Below the pieces are notes generated by a model. That model searched no databases, had not been told where the DNA came from, and was given only the letters and a program-made list of their open reading frames with translations. Of a stretch of DNA of 10,277 nt, positions 1-6,794 are shown one piece after another. The position numbers were made by a program, and so were the translations under genes. The stretch is from Akkermansia muciniphila (lineage in GTDB: Bacteria; Pseudomonadota; Gammaproteobacteria; Burkholderiales; Burkholderiaceae_C): positions 1 to 10,277 of the forward strand of contig CALPVM020000057.1 of the NCBI GenBank assembly GCA_943327015.2, in the 5' to 3' direction. How positions within the stretch are numbered: position 1 is the stretch's first letter; each line of letters begins with the position of its first letter.

Positions 1-294
1 GCTTAGGTGGTTTGGGGTTGCTGCTAATGCCAAGGTTTGCTGCGAATCAGCCCACTGAATGCCATCTACCGGTATAAGCAACGCTAACGGCAAATGAAAC
101 AAGTGCTGCCCAGCCGTTATATCGGCAGTTGCACAATAAATAGTGAAATGTCCGCCGCGCTCCACAATACACAGGCCGGGGTGTATCTGGGCGCCACCAT
201 GTATTAGCACCTGCTCTATGGCGTAAAGGCAGCGGCTAATGCCTGGGGTTTCGGCGTCAATAACCATTGCGCTGTGCGGCTGTGGGTTATTCAT
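1..294 (-). CDS. SET-domain-like protein, N-terminal fragment (3' end beyond window)
   Basis: An open frame of 98 codons starts at the ATG at 294-292 and runs off the left edge without a stop. The ATG lies inside the last codons of the amide ligase gene (8-bp overlap), so translation is probably coupled. The readable part has a stretch (about residues 48-77) with a basic/aromatic start, the phrase TADITAGQHL, then FHLPLALLIPVDGIQW. This resembles the opening strands of SET-domain protein methyltransferases of the SETD3/Rubisco LSMT type, where 'a.DI.aG..Ll..P..lli' is typical. No SAM-binding NH or catalytic Tyr region is in the window, so the family call is tentative. No signal peptide or membrane segment is seen. 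If it is a SET protein it could methylate a peptide or protein partner of this operon. That the frame is a real gene is much surer than its function. Confidence 0.6.
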   Translation of the reverse strand, partial: MNNPQPHSAMVIDAETPGISRCLYAIEQVLIHGGAQIHPGLCIVERGGHFTIYCATADITAGQHLFHLPLALLIPVDGIQWADSQQTLALAATPNHLS

Positions 295-2224
295 TTCTGT
301 TATCCACATACCGTATAAAGGTACCTACTGCCAAGCCGCGCATGAGCTTGAGCCGGTAGCGCTCTACGGTGCTGGCTTTGTTCCAGCCGCTGGTGGGCCA
401 GTGGTCCAGTAGGTGCAACAGGGCATCAATATCAAGATACTTTGCAACACCGCCATGGGCTTTCATGCGGAGCAGCTCTTCGCGCATGCGGGGCAGGTTT
501 GCGCCGGCGGCTTCGTGCCAGTCCGCGGCTTGCAGGCCTTTGCCAGGGGCATGCAGTATTTCGGGCGGTAGCACGTTGCCCATTAGTCGGTGCAGTAACC
601 AGCGGGTTTGGCCTTGGCGCAGGTATTGGTGGTCTGGCACGGCCAAGCAAAACTCCAGCAGGCGCAGATCGCTGGTGGGGTCGCGCACCTCCAAGCCCAG
701 CGCGTTGGCGGCTACAGAGTGTTCGCCATTGTCCAAGCGATTTAACACCGCAATGCGCATGGCGCGGCCGCTGGCCCAGGGGCGGTAGCTCAAGTCCCAG
801 TCGGCATTTTTGGCGCGGGTGTGGCTGTGCATTTTTTCTAAAAAATCGGGGTGTATGGCTGTGTAGTCGGTTAACTTTGCGCCGCTACCTTTCAATTTTT
901 GCAGCAACTCCCACAGCGCCGGCGGTAGGTAGGGGCCTACCGATCCGGCCAACAGCCCACGCCAGCCCAGGCTGGGGCTGGCACGCTTGTAGGCCGTGGC
1001 CTCTTGCCACCAAGTGCCCCACTGGCGGCGCCCTAGCAGGGCGGGCAGGTAGGGCTCGCCCGTGTACGAGATGGTCATGTTGCCCATTTGCCCGGTAAGC
1101 AGCACTTTGGCACCGCGACGCGCCGCGTCCACCTGAATGGCGTTGCCCCACACATTGTTGCAGGGGTTGAGCGGTGCGCGATCCATGGCCTCGGTGCTGG
1201 CTTGCAGTAAGTCAAGCGGCGAGGTGCCGTCCGGGTGCATCAAAATGTGCTCAATATTGGCAAAGCGGGCTGCCAGGGCGCGTGCGCCCGGCCCTTCGTC
1301 GGCATGACGGCCTTTGTGTTCGGGGCCGTCATAGCCGGCACGCGGCACGGCGGTGTAGGCCAGCAAGCCCCGGCCCTTGTGTGCCAACTGACGTGCAGCT
1401 ACGGCAGTAACGGTAGAGCTGTCAAACCCCGAGCTTAAGTGCGAGGCAATTTTGCCACTGGTGCGCAGTTGGCGTGCAACGGCACGGTCTAGCTGCTCGC
1501 GAAAGGCTTCTAAGTAGTCGGCATCGGTGGGCAGCTTCATTTCGCGTTCCGGGTCAAACCGGTGGTAGCGCCGGGTGCTGATACGGTCACCCTCCAGTGT
1601 CAGTATTTGTCCGGGCTCTACGCGGTATACGTCTTTAAAAAATGACTCCGGCCCCACCATTGGCAGCAGGCATATGAAGTCGTGCAGCCTTTCGTCGCAC
1701 AACTCCCGTGGCACGCCGGGTATGGCAAACAGGGCCTTGGGCAAGGTGGCAAACGCAAAGAAGTAGGGTTGCCGGTGCCAAAACAGGGGGCGGTGCCCTA
1801 GCGGGTCGCGCGCCAGCCACAGACGCTTGCGCTGCGGCTGCCAGCAGGCCAGGGCAAAATCGCCCAGCAGGTGCTCCACCGCCGCACTATCCCAGCGCAG
1901 GCAGGCTTGCAGTGCCACGGCACTGTCGGCCATGAGCGCAAGCTCTTGCGGGGGGATGCCCAGCGCTTGGGCAAGTTCTTCGCGGTTGTCCAGCCGCCCG
2001 TCAAACAGCAATACGGTTTGGCTGGCTGCGTGGTGCAGGGGTTGGTGGTCTAGGCTGTCCTCGGGGGTAGTGCGCAACAAAGTGCGCAACAAGCCAGCAC
2101 CGGCATGTTGCCAATGGTGTTGTGCATCGCGCCCATAAGGAGTGAGCTGGGTTTGCATGCGCTCCAGTATGGCGCGGTCAACGGCAGTGTCGTCTAGGCG
2201 TATCAGGCCGGCAATAGCGGTCAT
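287..2224 (-). CDS. Asparagine-synthetase-like amide ligase, lasso-peptide-cyclase type
   Basis: This 645-residue protein has the two-domain layout of class B asparagine synthetases. An N-terminal Ntn-type glutaminase-like domain (about 1-190) contains GDFALACW and LARDPLGHRPLF. A C-terminal ATP-pyrophosphatase synthetase domain (about 230-630) carries the PP-loop SSGFDSS at 264-270. The glutaminase nucleophile Cys2 is missing: the protein begins Met-Thr-Ala. It is therefore unlikely to hydrolyse glutamine and more likely activates a carboxylate as acyl-AMP for attack by an amine already in the substrate, as lasso cyclases (McjC family) do. Phrases such as HLSSGFDSS, an ADEGP segment near 309, an N-CNNVWGNA segment near 353-362 and GQMGNMTISYTG at 378-389 fit my memory of proteobacterial lasso cyclases. 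It starts 9 bp after the CobT-like stop, with a weak GAAAG ribosome site. Alternatives are a small-molecule amide ligase or an amidotransferase using free ammonia. Confidence 0.8.
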   Translation of the reverse strand: MTAIAGLIRLDDTAVDRAILERMQTQLTPYGRDAQHHWQHAGAGLLRTLLRTTPEDSLDHQPLHHAASQTVLLFDGRLDNREELAQALGIPPQELALMADSAVALQACLRWDSAAVEHLLGDFALACWQPQRKRLWLARDPLGHRPLFWHRQPYFFAFATLPKALFAIPGVPRELCDERLHDFICLLPMVGPESFFKDVYRVEPGQILTLEGDRISTRRYHRFDPEREMKLPTDADYLEAFREQLDRAVARQLRTSGKIASHLSSGFDSSTVTAVAARQLAHKGRGLLAYTAVPRAGYDGPEHKGRHADEGPGARALAARFANIEHILMHPDGTSPLDLLQASTEAMDRAPLNPCNNVWGNAIQVDAARRGAKVLLTGQMGNMTISYTGEPYLPALLGRRQWGTWWQEATAYKRASPSLGWRGLLAGSVGPYLPPALWELLQKLKGSGAKLTDYTAIHPDFLEKMHSHTRAKNADWDLSYRPWASGRAMRIAVLNRLDNGEHSVAANALGLEVRDPTSDLRLLEFCLAVPDHQYLRQGQTRWLLHRLMGNVLPPEILHAPGKGLQAADWHEAAGANLPRMREELLRMKAHGGVAKYLDIDALLHLLDHWPTSGWNKASTVERYRLKLMRGLAVGTFIRYVDNRNE

Positions 2225-2233
2225 GGGGGGCTT

Positions 2234-3937
2234 TCAAAAAGAGTCGGGATGGGTGAGTAGCTCGGCCAAGCGGTTAAACAAGAGCTCGGCCACTGCTTCG
2301 GGCTGCTGCAGCGTGAGTGCATGCCGGTAATAGCGCCCTACGTCTTGGCCCGCACCCAGCGCTACGAGTTGTATGGGGCTGCGCTCTATTTGTGCAATAA
2401 CTTCGCGCAGGTGGTTTTCTAAATAGGGGCGGCCATTGGCTTGGGCTGTGGCTGGGTCGTAAGGCGCGCCATCCGACAGGACTATCAAAATTTTACGCGG
2501 CTGGGCTTGTCGCATCAGGCGGCAGGCGGCCCAGTGAAGCGCTTCGCCATCTATATTTTCGCGCCCAAAACCATCGCGCAGCAACAACCCAAGCTGGCTG
2601 CGCGCACGCCGCCACGGCTGCGCTGGCGTTTTGTAAACAATATGGCGCAGGGCATTAAGCCGCCCCGGCTGCGCCGGCTGGCCGGCTTGGTGCCAAGCCT
2701 GCAGCAACGGGTTATCCGCCCCAAAACGGGTGGTGTAGCCCAGCACCTCGCAGCTTATATGGCAGGTTTGGAGTGTATGCACTGCCAAGTCAATGGCTTG
2801 TACTGCCATGCGTTGACGTGCGCCACGCATAGAGCCGGACTGGTCAATAAGCAGCGTTACACAGGCCTCAGGCAGGGGGGCCTCGGCCTCTACCCGAAAT
2901 ACACGAGGCTGCGCGGTTTGGGTCAGTAATCGGGATAGTCGACGGCTGTCGAGTCGGCCTTCATCTTGGTCAAAAGCCCAATGGCGCAATCGCGCCGCCA
3001 GCAGGCGTCGCTGCAAGCGGTGCGCTAGTTGCCGCACTTTGGTGTGGTCAAGGGCTTGCAGCTGGTGCAAGGCGTCGTTGTCTTGCGGGGTAAGCCATTG
3101 GGTGGCGAATGCTTCTTCGTCCCATTGGTGGGTAAAAACTTGGTAACCGGGGTAGGTGCTTTCAGCGCTTAGATTGGCCGGCGTACTGCTGGCTGCACCT
3201 TCGGGCGCAGCTATTTCGGTACCCAACTCAGGGTCTGGTTGCTGCGACAAGTCTGGTGCATGCTGGTGCGGATTGCCGGGCAATGGTGCATCAACCCCAT
3301 GTGTGCGGCCATGGTAAGCCGCCAACAATTGCACTAAAGGCCGCACTGTATGCGCAAAGCGCAGGCCATCACCCAACATAGCTTGGGCTTGCTGCAAGGT
3401 GTTGACTATATAGGCCGTTGTGGGGGCCGCTGGCACCGGGTTGCGTTTGAGCCAGCGTGGCCACCACGACGCTGCCGGCGCGGGTGTTAATTCAGCTTGC
3501 GAATAACTGCATGGAGCCGTTTCTCTGGTTGCCAGTGCCGTGCGCGCCACTGCATAAATAGGCGCCCATGGCGCATACGCGGGTTGCAGCTGCTGCAGTT
3601 GTACCGGGTTGAGGGCAAGGTTACGGGCCATGCCGGGAAGGTCGCGGCTGGCCAGCGTTTCAACCCTCGCACGCTCAAGCGCCGCATACCAAGGCCACTG
3701 CGCGGCCGTAAACAGTGAGGCTAGTTGCTCGTCTAGCAGCACGTTATGCCAGCGTTGCCACGCTGCGTGGGCATCGCCTCCCGCACGGCTAAGGGGATTA
3801 ACAGGCGCTATGTACTTAAAGGATGCAGCCACGGGTACCACGGGGTGTGCTGCATAGGCGCGCTGCCATGCTGCCATGGTAGTGTGTGTTGCGTGGTCAG
3901 CACTACATTCAATACGCTCGGCTGGTGCTGTAGGCAT
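2234..3937 (-). CDS. CobT-like VWA-domain protein (cobaltochelatase motor subunit homologue)
   Basis: This 567-residue protein follows the CobT architecture. The N-terminal region has the family-like phrase ALERARVETLASRDLPGMAR (residues 86-105). A Pro/Ala/Gln-rich, partly acidic linker follows (about 145-260). The conserved core holds LAHRLQRRLLA at 304-314, AFDQDEGRLDSRRL at 321-334 and a C-terminal VWA domain. The VWA MIDAS motif D-Q-S-G-S (365-369) is intact, with GRENIDGEALHWA at 458-470 and LSDGAP at 487-492. In known systems CobT forms a complex with CobS that drives cobalt insertion by CobN. Here no CobN or cobalamin gene is visible. The start overlaps the upstream CobS-like gene by 29 bp, which suggests coupling; no good Shine-Dalgarno sequence is present, and the ATG of Met21 (3877) is an alternative start. 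Family assignment is firm; a role outside cobalamin synthesis is inference from context. Confidence 0.9.
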   Translation of the reverse strand: MPTAPAERIECSADHATHTTMAAWQRAYAAHPVVPVAASFKYIAPVNPLSRAGGDAHAAWQRWHNVLLDEQLASLFTAAQWPWYAALERARVETLASRDLPGMARNLALNPVQLQQLQPAYAPWAPIYAVARTALATRETAPCSYSQAELTPAPAASWWPRWLKRNPVPAAPTTAYIVNTLQQAQAMLGDGLRFAHTVRPLVQLLAAYHGRTHGVDAPLPGNPHQHAPDLSQQPDPELGTEIAAPEGAASSTPANLSAESTYPGYQVFTHQWDEEAFATQWLTPQDNDALHQLQALDHTKVRQLAHRLQRRLLAARLRHWAFDQDEGRLDSRRLSRLLTQTAQPRVFRVEAEAPLPEACVTLLIDQSGSMRGARQRMAVQAIDLAVHTLQTCHISCEVLGYTTRFGADNPLLQAWHQAGQPAQPGRLNALRHIVYKTPAQPWRRARSQLGLLLRDGFGRENIDGEALHWAACRLMRQAQPRKILIVLSDGAPYDPATAQANGRPYLENHLREVIAQIERSPIQLVALGAGQDVGRYYRHALTLQQPEAVAELLFNRLAELLTHPDSF

Positions 3938-4880
3938 GGGGGTTGGGGGCTAGCTCTTGGGCAAAACAGCGCTGAAAGAGCTCTGCTACCAAGGCACGCT
4001 CAGGATCATCGCACCGGTTGTAAAAAGCCAGCCGAAAAGATTCGGCAGCGTCTTGTAGCAATAGCAAATTTTCACCCCAAGACACCAAGGTGCGTAAGGA
4101 GGCCAGCGATGACAAATCGCCCTGCACAAACGCCTGCCTGCACAACCCTGCAAGCGTGACCATGGCCTTGGCTTGCGCGGGCAGCAATTGGGGGAGCCGA
4201 GCCTGCAGAATAACGAGTTCTTGCTCTGCGGGCAGGTAGCCCAGTTCGGTAACCACATGCCAACGGTCCATCTGCGCTTGATTGAGGGCTTGGGTGCCTG
4301 CGTACAAGCCGCTGGAATCGCCTTGGCCGGCGGTGTTGGCGGTGGCAAATAAGCGAAAGGCGGGGTGGGGGGTGATGACCCGATTTTGGTCTAGCAGGGT
4401 TAGTTTGCCCTGTGCTTCGAGCAAGCGTTGAATAACAAACATAACATCGGGGCGCCCGGCATCGTATTCATCAAATATCAGTGCCACGGGCCGCTCCAAC
4501 GCCCAGACCAGTATGCCTGGTACAAATTCAGTGACTTGCTTACCGTCGCGTAGTACCACCATGTCGCGCCCAATCAGGTCAGCGCGGGTAACGTGTCCAT
4601 CAAGGTTGATACGAATGCAGGGCCAGTTAAGCCGCGCAGCCGCTTGCTCGATGTGCGACGATTTGCCGCTGCCATGCGGCCCGTAAATATAGACACGGCG
4701 GTTGTGCGCAAAGCCCATCAATATGGCGCGCGTGACTTCAGGCACAAAATGGTAGGCGAGGTCGGCATGGGGCACATGGGTCTCGGCCATGCTAAACGCG
4801 GGCACAGGCCAAGGCATTGAAAAGCCAAAAGCCTGTGGGGTATTGCAAACAGTGTCTGGCAGTGGATGGTGTTCGATCAT
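3909..4880 (-). CDS. CobS-like AAA+ (MoxR-clade) ATPase
   Basis: With the start at 4880 the protein has 323 residues, close to the usual CobS length. The N-terminus (LPDTV..., then VPAF...VP near 26-37) aligns in wording with CobS openings. A start at 4964 would add 28 unrelated residues overlapping the sulfotransferase by 65 bp, so I prefer 4880. Visible AAA+ elements are Walker A GPHGSGKSS (67-75), Walker B with FDEYDAG (136-142), sensor 1 ATANT (179-183), the arginine-finger region QAQMDRW (201-207) and a sensor-2-like SLRTLVSW (261-268). Phrases such as FAHNRRV, HIEQAAARLNWP, INLDGHVTR and DVMFVIQRLLEA are near-diagnostic for CobS. It should form a hexameric motor paired with the CobT-like protein encoded next. 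It begins 19 bp after the sulfotransferase stop. A cobalamin role is not supported by the neighbours. Confidence 0.92.
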   Translation of the reverse strand: MIEHHPLPDTVCNTPQAFGFSMPWPVPAFSMAETHVPHADLAYHFVPEVTRAILMGFAHNRRVYIYGPHGSGKSSHIEQAAARLNWPCIRINLDGHVTRADLIGRDMVVLRDGKQVTEFVPGILVWALERPVALIFDEYDAGRPDVMFVIQRLLEAQGKLTLLDQNRVITPHPAFRLFATANTAGQGDSSGLYAGTQALNQAQMDRWHVVTELGYLPAEQELVILQARLPQLLPAQAKAMVTLAGLCRQAFVQGDLSSLASLRTLVSWGENLLLLQDAAESFRLAFYNRCDDPERALVAELFQRCFAQELAPNPHAYSTSRAY

Positions 4881-4899
4881 TACAAAAGGAAAAACAGGT

Positions 4900-5754
4900 T
4901 CATAACGGCTGACCCGAGGGGTCAAGATAGCCAAAGCGGCGCATAACCGCGCTATGGTCAGCAATAATGCGCTCTACTTGTGCAGGGGTTAGCTTATTAC
5001 GCCAGCCACCACTTTGCCCGCTATTGAAAAAGCGCTCCGCATTGGCTGGACGCTCTCTAAACCCCGTTTCAGCCTCTTGTTGCGATAAGACTTTGAAATC
5101 GCTAAAGCGGATGGCTTTTTCAATGCGCGCAGCGTCCGTTGGCAGTTGCAAAAAATGACAGGCTTGGGTAAAAGTTGCAATCGGGTCGCGCAGCATGTCT
5201 TCATACCGGATGACGAGTTTGTTCAGCCCCGGTGCATCGACCCAACTGAGCACATGCTCAGACCAAGTGAGTAGCCGCTGACGAACTTGGTCTTTTAGAC
5301 CTGTTCTGCTATTTGACAGCACTGCATCATGCTGGCCCATACGCGCTATGGTTTCGTCTAGGCTTTTGTGCCAATGCTTAGCTGCAGATGGGGCTACATC
5401 GAGCGGGTTACGCAAAATATAGAGGGCGCCAAGGGTGCCTTCCTGGCTAACCAATGGCTCACCATTTGGCAAATATGTGAAGGCATCGTGGATTTTATGG
5501 TAACCGATGGAGTTGTTGCGCAATGCCCAACGGTACACATCCGGGCGCAACCGATCTATGGCATCGGGGTCTAGATCGGCGGTGTCAAAACCCAACACTG
5601 CATCGAGCCACATGCGGCTGCTTGCTATGCTTCCGGTAGAGAGCTCATTGATGCTTACAGGCACATCACTGTTCTGCTGCAAATTGCACAAAAATGAGCG
5701 AAACCAAGTGTTGCCTGATTTTGGATACGATGCCAGCCAGTAAATACCACGCAT
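4900..5754 (-). CDS. PAPS-dependent sulfotransferase (cytosolic type)
   Basis: This 284-residue protein is complete for the Sulfotransfer_1 family. It transfers a sulfuryl group from PAPS to a hydroxyl or amine acceptor. The 5'-phosphosulfate loop SYPKSGNTWFR lies at 9-19. The catalytic Lys-x-His pair typical of cytosolic sulfotransferases is visible as K87-I-H89. The 3'-phosphate site is RNPLDVAPSAAKH at 115-127, with Arg115 and Ser123. The C-terminal PAPS-binding motif RFFNSGQSGGWRNKL spans 241-255. No signal peptide or membrane segment is present, so it is cytoplasmic. It starts 11 bp after the HPr-kinase-like stop and lies in the same operon. A divergent APS kinase gene nearby could supply its PAPS donor. 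The acceptor cannot be read from sequence: a RiPP peptide, a small metabolite or a glycan are all possible. Confidence 0.93.
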   Translation of the reverse strand: MRGIYWLASYPKSGNTWFRSFLCNLQQNSDVPVSINELSTGSIASSRMWLDAVLGFDTADLDPDAIDRLRPDVYRWALRNNSIGYHKIHDAFTYLPNGEPLVSQEGTLGALYILRNPLDVAPSAAKHWHKSLDETIARMGQHDAVLSNSRTGLKDQVRQRLLTWSEHVLSWVDAPGLNKLVIRYEDMLRDPIATFTQACHFLQLPTDAARIEKAIRFSDFKVLSQQEAETGFRERPANAERFFNSGQSGGWRNKLTPAQVERIIADHSAVMRRFGYLDPSGQPL

Positions 5755-5765
5755 GGGGCTGCGCT

Positions 5766-6662
5766 TTAAGGGTTGGCGGCCATATCGGCCAGCAGGTGAT
5801 CTATCAATGCATCCAAATCAAAGCTTGCTTTGGGCCGGGTTATATTGGCCAGCCGGATTTTGTTGGCCAGTTGACCGCAGAGTTGCATGTGCTCAGACTT
5901 TAAAGCCATGGCATTCATAAAATGAACACGGTACGTATTGTTATAAAGCGGCAAGAAACGTTGCATGCCATGAATGGGGGAAAAATTGAAACTTTGGATA
6001 TTGTCACTGCCTAATATGTAAATCCAACGAACGGGTACCGGCTCTGCCGAGGGGGGCTGGCTCAGTGGTAAGTTGAATTTTTCGATGTTAGGGCGTATGC
6101 GTCGCAAGGCACTGGTATCAATTTGCAGCTTATCTGCCACGTCTTGCCACAGCTTGATGCGCGGGAAGCCAGGCAGAGCTTGGCAGGCTTTATTGATGGG
6201 TACAACATCGTCAGCCAATACTGAGAAGCCGCGCTGCATAAACCCCGCTGCCAAAGTTGACTTACCTGCACCAGAATGCCCTACGGAAATCATGCACTGG
6301 TCGCCAATACGAATGGCATTGCCATGCAATACCAGATAGCCCCGTTGAAACAGCAACGCGCCCAATGCAGACCCAAGCAGAAAGACGCGCAGACTGTCTT
6401 CGTCAATTCCGGGCTCGGGATCTACCAGTATGGTGTGTCCGCCCTGCACCATGAAACGTGCCACCTGCGGCACTTGCAGCCATAAATCTTCTTGCTTAAC
6501 CCATAAAAATGGACCGAGCTGCTGGCCCTCGGGCAAGCCATTGGCAGGTAGGGTCGACAGTTGGATATTAACGTCTGGAGGTGCATCTGTCTGCGTGGCG
6601 AACTGCAGTTCGGGCAGATCAATTTCGCTTTCAATAGACAGGTTGTAAGTGGAATAAAGCAT
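5766..6662 (-). CDS. HPr-kinase-like (HprK-related) serine kinase
   Basis: This 298-residue protein resembles the HprK-related kinases found beside RiPP and asparagine-synthetase genes rather than true PTS regulators. A variable N-terminal half (1-105) contains the family-like pattern GGHTILVDPEPGIDEDSLRVF (about 74-94, first residues given), then LLGSALGALL...RGYLVLHGNAI. The kinase core has the P-loop VGHSGAGKST (127-136) and a paired aspartate segment VLADDVVPI (148-156) after it, followed by FPRIKLW. No PTS gene is nearby. In known lasso systems (ThcoK, PadeK) such kinases phosphorylate a precursor serine; a similar role here is inference. It is the first gene of the minus-strand operon, 132 bp from cysC. 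The ATG at 6662 has no clear Shine-Dalgarno sequence. Less likely it is a metabolite kinase of the same fold. Confidence 0.85.
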   Translation of the reverse strand: MLYSTYNLSIESEIDLPELQFATQTDAPPDVNIQLSTLPANGLPEGQQLGPFLWVKQEDLWLQVPQVARFMVQGGHTILVDPEPGIDEDSLRVFLLGSALGALLFQRGYLVLHGNAIRIGDQCMISVGHSGAGKSTLAAGFMQRGFSVLADDVVPINKACQALPGFPRIKLWQDVADKLQIDTSALRRIRPNIEKFNLPLSQPPSAEPVPVRWIYILGSDNIQSFNFSPIHGMQRFLPLYNNTYRVHFMNAMALKSEHMQLCGQLANKIRLANITRPKASFDLDALIDHLLADMAANP

Positions 6663-6689
6663 TCGTAGAAAGTGAAATTATTCTTTCAG

Positions 6690-6720
6690 ATTGTAAGGGC
6701 ATGATTGAATATCTGTCCAA
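6690..6720 (-). promoter_or_regulatory. Candidate sigma-70 promoter for the six-gene operon
   Basis: Read on the minus strand, TTGGAC (6720-6715) and TACAAT (6695-6690) resemble -35 and -10 boxes with a 19-bp spacer, slightly long. The -10 ends 27 bases before the ATG of the HPr-kinase-like gene. This is a pattern match only. Confidence 0.35.
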
Positions 6721-6725
6721 TAGTG

Positions 6726-6753
6726 TTGCAACGGGCAAAACACAAGATATAAA
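6726..6753 (+). promoter_or_regulatory. Candidate sigma-70 promoter for cysC
   Basis: On the plus strand TTGCAA (6726-6731) and TATAAA (6748-6753) are separated by 16 bp and point toward cysC, whose start codon is 41 bases further on. It lies back to back with the operon promoter candidate, so both would compete for one AT-rich 132-bp region. Pattern match only; no operator dyad was recognised. Confidence 0.35.
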
Positions 6754-6794
6754 CAACATTATTTTCTTAAAAAAATTAAATTAATCAAATTAAA

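Noticed and set aside
442..1098. Plus-strand open frame of 218 codons opposite the ligase gene
   Set aside because: It lies opposite a clearly conserved coding frame, is rich in Arg, Ala, Pro and Trp as GC-rich antisense shadows are, and shows no domain.
2234..4880. Cobalamin biosynthesis operon reading of the CobS/CobT genes
   Set aside because: No CobN or other corrin gene is in the window and the flanking genes are unrelated to cobalamin; the family match is kept but not the pathway.
4881..4964. Longer start for the CobS-like gene at 4964
   Set aside because: The extra 28 residues overlap the sulfotransferase by 65 bp and do not resemble CobS N-termini, whereas the start at 4880 matches the family opening and length.
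6631..6759. Minus-strand ORF of 42 codons in the divergent region, considered as a RiPP precursor
   Set aside because: It overlaps the kinase start in another frame and has only a weak ribosome site. It lacks a Thr at position -2 before a Gly/Ala/Ser/Cys core start with Asp/Glu at 7-9, so it does not look like a lasso precursor.
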